A DNA stretch of 64,000 nucleotides, taken from positions 1 to 64,000 of the forward strand of contig JAIWNE010000060.1 in NCBI GenBank assembly GCA_025331445.1, read 5' to 3'. Each line of letters starts with the position of its first letter. Position 1 is the first letter of the stretch. Below the pieces are notes generated by a model. It searched no databases. It worked only from the letters and a program-made list of their open reading frames with translations, and was not told where the DNA came from. The position numbers and the translations under genes are program-made. Below, in pieces: positions 47,561 to 57,134 of this stretch. This stretch comes from Blakeslea trispora. Its lineage: Eukaryota; Mucoromycota; Mucoromycetes; Mucorales; Choanephoraceae.

Positions 47561-47677
47561 GCACAGATTACACAGTCTTATTTTGTATTCGTAGTCTCAA
47601 CAAATTCTGAGAGAACTTGTTTCGACACTCAGAATTGCCTTTTAGACAATTAGAATACAAAATAAGACTGTGTAATC
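47561..47677. repeat. DIRS internal complementary region
   Basis: Starts right after the recombinase stop. GTATTCGTAGTCTCAACAAA to GACACTCAGAAT is the complement of the left end (43585-43635). It is followed directly by TTGCCTTTTAGACAATTAGA, the complement of the right end (47796-47834). The two ends therefore meet here head to head, with a 2-3 nt overlap at the junction CAGAATTGCC. In the DIRS replication model this region lets the linear cDNA ends anneal and circularise. Confidence 0.9.
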
Positions 47678-47710
47678 GGCCCACCACACCCACCCTTTTG
47701 GCTCGCTCAT

Positions 47711-47815
47711 AAGATCAAAAATACAACAATAGACTTAGAATAGAATTTAAAACTTTTCGCTGACATTAAAAATAAAGAAGATTAAGCACAGATTACACAG
47801 TCTTATTTTGTATTC
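47711..47815 (-). repeat. DIRS right inverted terminal repeat
   Basis: Exact complement of 43630-43734 by eye across 105 bp. It is followed by 19 bp of right-end-specific sequence up to 47834. Confidence 0.92.
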
Positions 47816-47834
47816 TAATTGTCTAAAAGGCAAT

Positions 47835-48338
47835 AGATATCGATAGCTTTATTTGTATATGTGATAATAAATAGTATAGTAGCTTACTTTTTCTAATTTT
47901 CTAAAGTCATTTTTTGTTCCTCAAAGAGAAAAAGAAAGAAGTAGCTAATTCTTAGTTATATTTATAAGGGAAAGAGATCTATGTGTAAAGTAGGTATATG
48001 TTGGACACACTAGAAAAAAAAAAGAAAAAAAGATTTGGGAACACCTTTCAGATGTATTTTATTTTTGTTATGTAATTCATTCGTCCCTTTTTAAGCTAAT
48101 CTTTTCTAGAATTTTAATCGACTTGCGACAAAACATAGAAAAATTTCGGTAGTATGCCATCTTTGTTTTAGCGGTTTGCAACAGGTAGTTGTTCTGATTG
48201 ATACAGTTAATATTGCATCTGGCTTTAGAAGCCTTTCGTTCTCTAATCTAGACATAATACTAAGATAGAGAATATCACAACACTGTTAAGGAGCTGCTAA
48301 AGATGAGGCAGAGGTATGAGGCTAGTAAATTTAAAGCT
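47835..48338. other. Intergenic, no gene seen
   Basis: Right flank of the DIRS element and 3' flank of the minus-strand nuclease-like pseudogene. Confidence 0.5.
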
Positions 48339-50105
48339 TTATTTGCTTCTTTGTCTTTTCTCATTCTCAACAACATGAGGGTACTCCAGAGATAGACGAA
48401 TCCAAGAACAAGGGATAGCAGACAAAGCCACAGGATCAGGTAGCACTTCCTGCAACATCGTTGCTTCGATCTTTCTCTTTGTATCAAGAATGATCGTCTA
48501 TATTAAGACAGATACACGATTGAGTAAACATGTTTTCAACTCTCTTGTCTATTCAAAAGATACTTACTTTCAACTGATCATGAAAGGGCATGATGATTGG
48601 TATCATCATCATGCCACTTAAACATCGAATGTCTATGAAAGAAGCGAGCTGCACAAAGGCATAGCAGCCGTCATCTTGTATCATCATTTTGTACGTAGTC
48701 GTATATTGACCTAAATAATAATAAAATTAGCTGACATACAAGACATGTACTTTTCAAGATTGATTACCATCGTCCATAAGGCCACATACAACAGGAGCAG
48801 CAATATTGGAAAGAACCAACCTATCCAACATGATTTTCATCATGTTAGCAAGCTTGACCTTGTCAGGCACAAGCTGCGAAGAGACAGCGGCTGGCTTTTT
48901 AAACTCACATAAAAAGAGATCAAAAGCTTGGCTCCCAACTGATAGCTTCAACAGATAGTCAGGAGAAAGAGACAGCCAAGAAGATATACCGTGGGAGCGA
49001 GATTGTTTTGTTGTTGCTGCTTCGCTTGATGAGCCAAAGGACTCAAGTAAAGCAGGCTGCTTCGACAATGGCTCAAGCAAGCCATGGCAACTAGAAAAAA
49101 AAAGAAGATGACTAGAGATTATGTATCGCTAGAGCTAAAGTCATTTGTAAGTATTACCTTGCTCTTGTTGTATTTGGTATGCCATCAAAGTAGCTTTCCA
49201 ATCATGGCATTAAAGTCGATTCTACAGTTAGATAGAAAAAAAACGTTCATTTGTTGGATCCTTGACAAGGTCATCATGAGGGATGAAGACCATTTTACTT
49301 GTTACTCAATTAGTATTTCTTTGTTAGCTATGCTTTCTTTTTTTCATATTGTACACTTTGAACTGTCTAATCAATAAAATTGTAAAAAGAAAGCATAGCT
49401 AACAAAGAAATACTAATTGAGTAACAAGTAAAATGGTCTTCATCCCTCATGATGACCTTGTCAAGGATCCAACAAATGGACGTTTTTTTTCTATCTAACT
49501 GTACATAAGACTGCTCTGTGGCAGAGCTGTATGCCTCGACTTTCTTTGCGAATACAGCCATCAAGTTCAGCAATGTGGCCTTCTCATCATCGTCATTGTT
49601 GTTGGCATCCAACAACTCCAGAAGAATTACTTGTCTTGACTTCTTGCTATCACCCATCATCAAAAGCTAGCATTATTTGTAAAGACGCGTAAGTTTTCTG
49701 TGTTTCGCATTTGCGCTACAAGAGAGAGAGAATTACCTGAAGCACTTTATTGCACAACAACAAGAGATGGTCTTGACACTGTTTGTATCCGTAAGATACC
49801 AACAGTACCTCCCTCAACTCCTTCAAATGGTGTACAGCACCAATGCCCCCCAAAGTAGTCATCTTCAGATCAAAGTAGGTGATGTAGTTTAATGCTCTAT
49901 TCAAAAGACAATACATTTGCATTAGTGATTTGCATACACATTCATAGTCATAAGTATTGCTTACAAGAGATGAGTATAATGAGGCCGTTTAGAGAAGCAG
50001 AATTTCCTAAGCATACTATGAGATCCTGATTCATTCAAGTCTATTTCTTGCAGAATGGCTATCAATCGCGGTCAAATTTCAGGGTGAGACTTTTTGAAAA
50101 TATCT
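48339..50105 (-). pseudogene. PD-(D/E)XK-like multicopy gene, split by a MITE
   Basis: Exons read on the minus strand as: up to about 50105-49965, 49896-49737, 49666-49158 (containing the MITE), 49090-48768, 48712-48568 and 48497-48339. All junctions keep phase. The N-terminal part reads IAILQEIDLNESGSHSMLRK. The core reads WLSLSPDYLLKLSVGSQAFD then LFLCEFKKPA, and resembles the PD-x(n)-E-x-K nuclease signature (Asp in PDY, Glu and Lys in EFKKP), followed by DKVKLANMMKIMLD. The same layout occurs in the neighbouring gene at 50662-52059. Damage: a 277-bp foldback element sits between SY and VEST, and a TGA follows seven codons later (LMP-stop-LESYFDG). Function unknown; this looks like a lineage-specific expanded family. 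Confidence 0.6.
49225..49501. mobile_element. Foldback MITE with 118-bp arms, TA target duplication
   Basis: Left arm CAGTTAGATAGAAAAAAAAC from 49225 to 49342; right arm 49384 to 49501 is its complement with one visible mismatch (T/C near 49247/49479). The loop is 41 nt (49343-49383). TA flanks both sides (49223-49224, 49502-49503). Removing the element and one TA restores the host frame as SYVEST, direct proof of insertion into a pre-existing exon. TA duplication and the CAGT start fit a Tc1/mariner-mobilised MITE, though its ends differ from the 29-kb element. Read as RNA it would form an almost perfect 118-bp hairpin. Confidence 0.92.
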
Positions 50106-50470
50106 TATAATGAAGAATAATGAGAGAGAAGATAGTAAAAAGTATGGACTTTCCACATATACGCGCGTACAAAAAAAAACAGTCGCAGGAAACTGAGGTT
50201 CGATCGGGTTTTATAATCAAACTCAGTTTTGAAGATGCATGATGACAATCAATAGAGATATATTCAAAAAGTTTCGTTCTGAAATTTATCTTTGATTGAC
50301 AACTATTCTACAAGAAATAGACTTGAATGAACCATGATATCATAGTATGCTTGGGAAGAAAAGGAGCTTTCTACCCATGCCATCCTGGTTCATTCACGTC
50401 TATTTCTTGCAGAATAGTTGTCAATCACAGGTAAATTTCAGGGTGAGACTTTTTGAATACATCTCTAGAA
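50021..50470. repeat. Three copies of one coding fragment, mixed orientation
   Basis: The block TCTATTTCTTGCAGAAT (minus strand: ATTCTGCAAGAAATAGA) lies at about 50021-50105 (minus, part of the pseudogene exon), 50257-50350 (plus) and 50381-50470 (minus). Shared flanks include AATTTCAGGGTGAGACTTTT in the two minus copies and GACTTGAATGAA-CA-GAT-TCATAGTATGCTT in the first two. The second and third form an inverted pair about 30 nt apart. They look like successive partial duplications of the gene's 5' exon. Confidence 0.8.
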
Positions 50471-50661
50471 TTCAATGTAATATCGCGTCGGCAAAAGGAA
50501 TGAAAGAGAGAGAGAGAGAGAGAAGTTGCTTCTTGATTGGTCTTAAAAACAAACGAAGAGGAAAAAGAGATGGTATCGACAACAGTTTCTCAAGTATCAG
50601 CAATAGTACACTTCAAAGACAAACAGGAAAGTGACAAAAATTACAACAATAAACATATTAA
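50471..50661. other. Intergenic with (GA)n microsatellite
   Basis: A GA repeat (GAGAGAGAGAGAGAGAGA) lies at about 50504-50521. No gene seen. Confidence 0.5.
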
Positions 50662-52059
50662 CTACTTTTTATTTACAAGCGTGATAAACGAAGGACGAAT
50701 CAAGCCAACCTGATCCTCTTTGCGCTTGGAAGTTATTGCCTCTTCAAACTCTTCCCATTCATTCTACAAAAAGTCAGTGTTAGTATATTGAATAAAGTTG
50801 ATTTACTTGTAGCATCTACCTTGACCAAGGTGAGGCATTCAACCATGGCGGGAATTTGCATTAGATCGTGAATATGCTTCACCAAACGGAAGCTCTTCAT
50901 CATCATAGGGAAGTATATTCCCTCTTCCAATACCACCATCTTGTAGAAGGAGCAGTTGAAGCCTACCATAAACAAATAGCAACATTAGTTATCATTGTCT
51001 TATCATCATATGTATTTAATTAAAAACGTACCCTCTATGAGCAGACCGAAAGATTTGGGTGTCTTGACGCCTAGATAAAGTTGATCGTCGATTGAGTGCT
51101 TCATTTGCTTCATCAGCTTTACCATGTCATCTTCTGGTTGGTACTTGCTCGTTTGATTTGGCCTCTTTACTTCAACAAAAAAGAAGTAGTAAGCCCTTCT
51201 TTTTCTTTCGACACCCAACAGCATATCAGGCTTGCTGCCATGATAATACGCGTCAATTCTACTCAAAACAGTAAACATATAGCTATATGAAGGTACAGTA
51301 GTAAATAGTTACACTGCGTATATCTGCTTTGGGGTCTTCCTCTTGCTCCTCAGCACCCTAGTCATTGATAATGTTAACTGTTTGTTCATTTGGATCAATT
51401 CGTAACTTACATCGATCAAGTTCTTGCAGTACATGACTGCACTTACAGACGATCTTGGCAGCTTCGACTTGTTATTCTCATAACAAGTCTTTATGGCTTC
51501 AGCTTCTCTTTTTTTAATGTAGTCGGTGATACATTTGTAGGGGTTGTACTTGTCGTATGGGAATATATGTGAGAGAGAGCTAGAACGAGCAATTTAGTTA
51601 GCATTTAGTATAAAACGATCAAGGTCTTACTAACTTACAGGACGTGAAGGCTGCTCGAACTGAGCTTTCTTTCTGCTGATTTCACGTTTTTTTTTTCTGA
51701 ATGCAGCCAAGGCAGTAGCTACATCAACATCATTCACCATAAGCTTAGAGTAACAGAATATTAGTGAGCTATTGACATGTGTGCATGTAATTTTTTTTCT
51801 TTTTCTTTTAATCATACCTTCTTTCTGATCACCCATTCTTTCTTTCCAGGCCCTCTTAGATAGTCTAGCTTCTTCATACGTTTAGCCTCAAAAGAGAAAA
51901 CTGAAGAATTACTAGATTCAGGTGAAGGACCTATAGAACAACAATTAGCATATAATCTCTTTCAAAGAAGCTTTTTCGTTCCATACTTCTTTCACGTTTG
52001 TTATTCATAGTTAGAGTTGCTTTGTCTTTGACAGTGAGCTTGGTGATTTTAGTAGACAT
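50662..52059 (-). CDS. PD-(D/E)XK-like multicopy gene, probably frame-damaged
   Basis: Provisional exons: 52059-51987, 51930-51818, 51743-51639, 51579-51411, about 51365-51310, 51282-51032, 50962-50820, 50763-50662. The start is MSTKITKLTVKDKATLTMNN. Middle exons give KRMKKLDYLRGPGKKEWVIR, DVATALAAFRKKKREISRKK and SHIFPYDKYNPYKCITDYIK. The core is AYYHGSKPDMLLGVERKRRA then YYFFFVEVKRPN, a PD...ExK nuclease-like signature, then DDMVKLMKQMKHSIDDQ. The end is NEWEEFEEAITSKRKEDQVG to VNKK. Two junctions do not keep phase: entry to the fourth exon, which starts in a short CT repeat (one CT unit would restore frame), and the exon before the core. It is either unusual splicing or early decay. Function unknown; related to 48339-50105. 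Confidence 0.5.
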
Positions 52060-52175
52060 TATAAAAGAGATATGAGAAGTAGAGTAGTAAGAGTAATAAG
52101 CTGAGAGCAGTAAAGAAATAAAGAGAAGAGGGAGTAAAGAGGATTCTATATCAACTTTTATATGCAAAAATTCAT
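51999..52175 (-). repeat. Shared 5' leader block of the repeat family, copy B
   Basis: Matches 31181-31377 across the start codon region and upstream leader, including AGAGTAGTAAGA, AGTAAAGAAATAAAGAGAAG and TATCAACTTTT. Similarity stops near 52175. Confidence 0.75.
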
Positions 52176-52834
52176 TGTCCTTAGGTTACTCTATAAGAAA
52201 ATAACTCTGTAGAAAGTCACATTATCTAAAAACAAACCTTATTCAACCGTCCATTGAATGAAGTTTGCTCTTACGTCGACATAAGAATCTAAGCAGTTTT
52301 ATTGGCTGAAATTCGGTTCCGACGAGCAAAAATGAGCAAACAATGAATAGAGATCAGTATTGAAGATGTAAGAGTATGGTCGTTGTGATATCTTAATTTA
52401 ACTAAAAATGACATGATAGAGCTAAATGACTAAGACCTACATTGCTGCCAACCCAAATCTTGCTATTTTGTATGATAAATCAAGCCATTGATTATTCAAT
52501 TTCTTTAATGCTTCATCCCATATTCCTTATAAGAGAATAAAGAAAGGGTACAGAAATGAAGCACAAGAGAAAAGTGCATCTGCTTCTCTCAAGTAAGATA
52601 TAGTCTAGTGGATTGCATGAAATAATCTACAGATTATAGCCTTGTTATAGTATAGTACTGTAGAACACAGTCATGAATTACTCATCCCTCATTAACATCA
52701 TGTACTCAATGGAAACAGTCTTCTTTAAATATCAAGAAATGAGCCAAAATATATAACAAACTAAGCTCAAATCATCAGCAATTCTGCCTAGAAGTGTTCT
52801 AATAGTCATTAAATCAGAATATTGCATTTCTGTA

Positions 52835-53031
52835 TTTTTATCGTTTCCAATTCAAAGTTACTGCTATTATCAGCATAAAAGAGACAGTGTGTTGCTATTC
52901 TTCTTTTGCGTCTTTAAGAAAACTAGTTACAAATAAAAAAGCACACTTTTATTTCAATCATTCGAGTTGTGCAACAAACTGCAGAATCAAAGAGAAAGGA
53001 AGGGCACAGTTTTTTTTTTATTCTTGTATGA
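52835..53031 (+). repeat. Dispersed repeat, copy B
   Basis: Nearly identical to 32227-32449 (see that entry). It lies about 0.8 kb upstream of the minus-strand start at 52059. Confidence 0.8.
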
Positions 53032-53576
53032 TACAGTTTCCTACCAGGTTTTTTTTTTCTCTCAGTGTGCGATCCATTTTCGGAAAAAGGTGTATTGGCT
53101 TCCAAAAACTCAGCATGAAAGATATCAGATTCACTGTTACTTGCAGTCATGAAAACAGGTAAATGCATATTGTATTAAAAAGAACAAAAAGACATTTCTA
53201 TGTTTTTAGCATTACTAACAACCCAGTTTTCGAAATCTCAAAGGTCACTTCTGTCATTTCTGGCAGATATGTTAGTGCATTTGAAAACAGCGGAAAGATC
53301 TTCTATGAGGATTGTGTGTAACATGTTGGTAAAAGCACATGACTATGAAAATAAGGAAACCATAACAACAAAAGAATAGAGTGTAGATTTTCCCTGTTCT
53401 TTATTTACTTATTTTATTCTCTTTTCTCCTTCACTCTCTCATACTCTGTCTTTTCTTCCATACATACTGTTACGTGCTAGTTGACAGCAAAATAAAAAGG
53501 AATTAACCAACATCCTATTTACTTTACACACACACACATTCGAACTGCTGTTACATTTCTTATTGTAACCGATATA
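53032..53576. other. Intergenic, 5' region of Q/M-rich gene
   Basis: CT-rich tract at about 53411-53460 and a (CA)n run at 53527-53538 just upstream of the coding start. No other gene seen. Confidence 0.5.
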
Positions 53577-54554
53577 ATGGCTCAACCACCACCTAATACA
53601 ATGCCAACAGGACAACATTCGCCTTCAATACCAAATCAGCCGAACCAAGCTTCACAAGCACAACAACAGGCACAACAATCACAACAACATCAACAAGCAG
53701 TCGCGGCAGCGGCAGCAGCAGCAGCAGCAGCAGCAGGATATTATGGCTACGCTGAACCTCAGGGTGGTATATTTGACATGGTTAAACGTAAATTCAAAGA
53801 AGCTACGGGTTATCGATCCAACATAGATCCATCTTCAATGATGATGGGTCGGTACGGCGGTATGTACCCTAACATGATGATGCATCCTAATAGCACTATG
53901 ATGCCTACTGCTGGTATGATGCCGATGATGCAGCCCAATCAAATGAACATAATGAACATGAATGGACCCGAAGATATGATGAGTAATTTACAATCTTATA
54001 ACATGTTTTTGCAACAACAACAGCAAATGCAACCCATGCTAAATCAACAGCAGCAACAACAGGCATTGATGATGGCAATGATGATGAGTGGTATGATAAA
54101 TGGTAGTCCTTCAATGATGAACAGTAATCCAATGACACCTGGAGGAATACATAATCCCCAAATGATGTATCAGCAATTAATGTCATCTAATCCAGGTGCC
54201 ATAACCCCGGGTAATACAATCTTACCTTCAAATGCTATGTCACAACAGCAAATGATGATGATGGCCATGATGAACCAACCTTATCTGCAACAACAGCAAC
54301 AATCGCAACAGCAAATGATGAGTGGGTACAACAGTGGTCTATATGGAAGCCAAGTTGGCTATATACCAAACTATTCAGCGCCAAATACAATGAGTAATGG
54401 ATACTATGGCGATTTTGATCAATCACATAATTACTACTATGGGAATGGTGCTACACCCTACGTATCTACTGGCTATCAACGTGGAATGGCAGGACCTTAC
54501 AACAGCTATAGCGATCCTTATGATGCTTATATGCCTAGACGAGGCTATTTTTAA
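53577..54554 (+). CDS. Low-complexity Q/M/N-rich protein (prion-like)
   Basis: An intronless frame of 325 aa starting MAQPPPNTMPTGQHSPSIPN. An N-terminal Gln/Ala-rich region contains a 12-residue Ala run encoded by a GCA/GCG repeat (53703-53737). One conserved-looking segment follows, GGIFDMVKRKFKEATGYRSN. The rest is Met/Asn/Gln-rich (MMMHPNSTMMPTAGMMPMMQ, several Q tracts) with a Tyr/Gly-rich C-terminus (SYSDPYDAYMPRRGYF). No catalytic domain is visible. The composition is that of prion-like or condensate-forming proteins. The FDMVKRKFKEATGY helix may be the only structured part. Function unknown. Confidence 0.8.
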   Translation: MAQPPPNTMPTGQHSPSIPNQPNQASQAQQQAQQSQQHQQAVAAAAAAAAAAAGYYGYAEPQGGIFDMVKRKFKEATGYRSNIDPSSMMMGRYGGMYPNMMMHPNSTMMPTAGMMPMMQPNQMNIMNMNGPEDMMSNLQSYNMFLQQQQQMQPMLNQQQQQQALMMAMMMSGMINGSPSMMNSNPMTPGGIHNPQMMYQQLMSSNPGAITPGNTILPSNAMSQQQMMMMAMMNQPYLQQQQQSQQQMMSGYNSGLYGSQVGYIPNYSAPNTMSNGYYGDFDQSHNYYYGNGATPYVSTGYQRGMAGPYNSYSDPYDAYMPRRGYF

Positions 54555-55370
54555 AGAAAGAATTCTTGTTAACCCAAACATATGAAAAGCATCTTTTACT
54601 TGTCAGTGTAAGAAACACACATTGCACCAAATATAGAGATTTTCTTTTCTTCTTCCTGCAAACAATGCCTTGAAGATACAGGCAGGAAATGAGAATCGCT
54701 TTTATTGTTTTCAAAAAAAAAGAAAAGAAAAAAAAAACTTAAACACTGCTTGTCAAAAAGATTGAGATGGTATATCATGTATGGATATACATATCAAACT
54801 TGGCTTCGTTCCTCAGAATCAATAGCAACTCTGATCAAGCTTCCTCAATCCTTTGTTCGCCATCTAATCAAATATGTAATATAAAGCTTGACCCCAATAT
54901 ACGTATACTGTAATCAAAATTGAACTGATTTAATAAGCCTACAAATTGTCTACGTTCTAAATGATCTGACTCGTCTTCTATGTCTACATTGTACTACAGT
55001 ATCGGCATATTGAGCAACTTGTTTTCGTCAATATAAAACGAAACGCTTTGAGGAATAAAATCAGATATATGTATAAAAAAGACTACAAGTAACTGCTAAT
55101 AATAATGAAGAGACGATGTATACAAAAAAAGAGGAGGGATACTTTAGCTTACTATGACTGATCTGTTTTTCTTTCTTGATATAGCAATAGCAGTTTGCAC
55201 AATTGGATTAGTCATCATCTATATTAAGTAGGATAGACCATAGTTAATAGATGCCAATGAGAACAGTGAACCAGGCAAAAACAAATAAAAAATAAAAATA
55301 AAAAAAATAAAAGTTTGGTCTCTGTTACTTTTTCTTTTTCTTCTGATTTTTTTTTTCAATCCTTCATATT
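54555..55370. other. Intergenic, no gene seen
   Basis: 3' region of the Q/M-rich gene and 5' region of the MFS gene. A-rich runs at 54713-54739 and 55284-55312. No ORF supported. Confidence 0.5.
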
Positions 55371-56873
55371 ATGTCATCAGACATTGAGAGAAATGCACCA
55401 TATCATCAAAGACTTATAAACTCGCCTCTAATGGCCTGTATATCAGGCTCTATTATTCTTTGGGTTTCATTTGGTATTCGACAAACATTTGGTGTTTTTT
55501 TGATCCCAATTACGGAAGACACAGGTATGAGTCGATCTGGTTACTCAATCGGTGCTGCTCTCCTACAACTCCTGTGGGGATTCTCTCAGCCTTTCTTAGT
55601 GTATGGTGCAGAACAAAAACTAGGGTTTGGCAAAGTGATCTTTTTAGGCAGTCTTTTATATGCCGTTGGCTGCTTTGTGTTGTACGCCTCTGGAGGATCC
55701 GAGGGACTGTTTGTTTTTGGAATGGGTGTACTAGTAGGAATAGGTGCTGGTGGCAATTCGTTTCCCAATGTATTAGCAAGTGTTGGAAGACGATTTCCTC
55801 AAAATAGTAAGCAACAAAGCATTGCATTTGGTATTGTGTCTAGCTTTGGAAGTCTTGGACAAGCTACTTTTTTACCTATTGCAAGGGCTATGTTAATAAG
55901 TATTGGTTGGAGAATGTGCTTTGTTGTGATGGGTAAGAAATCTTTTATCTGATTGTTCACACGCTTATTTCATCTCTTGTTGTGTAACTGTGTTTAGGCA
56001 TCATTATGATTGGGTTCTCACCATTGGCTTATTTTCTGCAGACGATTCCACCAAAACCTGCATTGATTGATAGCTCCAAGTCAGAGAAATCTAAAGCTGA
56101 CATTGAGGATGTTCAATTTGAAGAGAAAGATAGACCTTTAGAAGATATCTCGGCACCTAATATCAAGATTGCATTAAAAGAAGCACTCACAAATCCTACT
56201 TTTTTATTTGTTGCTCTTGGTTTCTCTAGTTGTGGATTCCATGTTGCTTTCTTAACAACTCATTTCCCTGCTTATGTACAAGACAATGGCATTGATGCTT
56301 CCTTAGCCTCTTGGACTATTTCAATCTTTGGATTATGCTCATCTATAGGCTCAATGATAGCTGGCTATCTTTCAAGCATCATCCAACCCAAATACATACT
56401 CATATCAATCTTTGCAATCCGCGCTACACTAATGGTCATTCTGATATTCATTCCTATTTCAGTAAAAACAGTTGTCATCTTTTCTGTCTTTTTTGGAGCA
56501 AGTATCTGTTATAGTCTGTTTTATTTTTCTAAACTTATTTCTCTCTTTTTTTTTTTTTTGTATATTATAGCTTGTATTTTTGTCCACTATACCACCCACT
56601 ACTAAATTTATTGGACAAGTATTTGGACAGAAATACCTGGGTACATTGACCGCCGTTACCTTTATTGGGCATCAAGTAGGTTCTTTCTTGGGTGCATATA
56701 TAGCTGGTGTACTATATGATCAAACGCATTCTTACCAACGTATGTGGTACGGTGCGATTGCTGTAGCAGTATTTTCGGTATTAGCCTACTTTTTTGCTAG
56801 TGTTGAACCTATGAACGAAAGAAGAATTCGATTAAGTAACGCAGCTCTTCGAAACGAATTATTGGATAAATAG
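55371..56873 (+). CDS. MFS transporter with a GC-AG intron
   Basis: Three exons (55371-55932, 55998-56497, 56571-56873) give 454 aa with about 12 TM segments. The N-half has SIILWVSFGIRQTFGVFLIP and GIGAGGNSFPNVLASVGRRF; a charged central loop (SEKSKADIEDVQFEEKDRPL) precedes helix 7. The C-half has FLSTIPPTTKFIGQVFGQKY then GTLTAVTFIGHQVGSFLGAY. This is like the bacterial-type oxalate/monocarboxylate MFS group more than fungal Mch proteins. The second intron only keeps frame if the donor is GC (GGA|GCAAGT), giving FFGLVFLSTIPP. Substrate unknown. Confidence 0.88.
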
Positions 56874-57061
56874 AAATTCAAAGTCACGACTTCGAGAATT
56901 TTCATTGTTTCTAATCTGATTTGATCTAAAGAGCCAGAAGTTTATTGGTCTGATCTGATTTTTTATGGACAGACTAAATGACAATAGACGATCAGCTTAA
57001 CATTCATGCTTTTCTCTTTTTCTTATTTAATCAAATCACATTTGTTTTTCTCTTTCTTACT

Positions 57062-57097
57062 TTCTTTTTCTTTTCTCTCTCTCTCTCTCTCTCTTTT
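57062..57097 (+). repeat. (CT)n microsatellite
   Basis: CTCTCTCTCTCTCTCTCTCT lies in the pyrimidine-rich leader of the transposase-derived gene. Similar tracts occur at about 61170-61190 and 62560-62582. Confidence 0.85.
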
Positions 57098-57134
57098 GAT
57101 CTTATTTATTATTCCCAATCTTCAGAGAAGAAGA

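Larger units (their letters stand above)
43585..47834 (+). mobile_element. DIRS-type tyrosine-recombinase retrotransposon, apparently complete
   Basis: A 4250-bp element with DIRS architecture. Left terminus ATTCTGAGTGTCG at 43585; right terminus ending GTCTAAAAGGCAAT at 47834. A 105-bp inverted repeat is shared by both ends (43630-43734 and 47711-47815), identical as far as I can read. An internal complementary region (47561-47677) joins the complement of the left end to the complement of the right end, the template for circularisation. Three plus-strand frames carry a gag-like protein, RT/RNase H/MTase and tyrosine recombinase. There is no target duplication, as expected for recombinase-mediated insertion. 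Open frames and identical repeats suggest recent activity. Confidence 0.93.

Noticed and set aside
49716..49922. Independent small gene of 68 codons on the minus strand
   Set aside because: It is an internal exon (49896-49737) of the MITE-split pseudogene, joined in phase to its neighbours.
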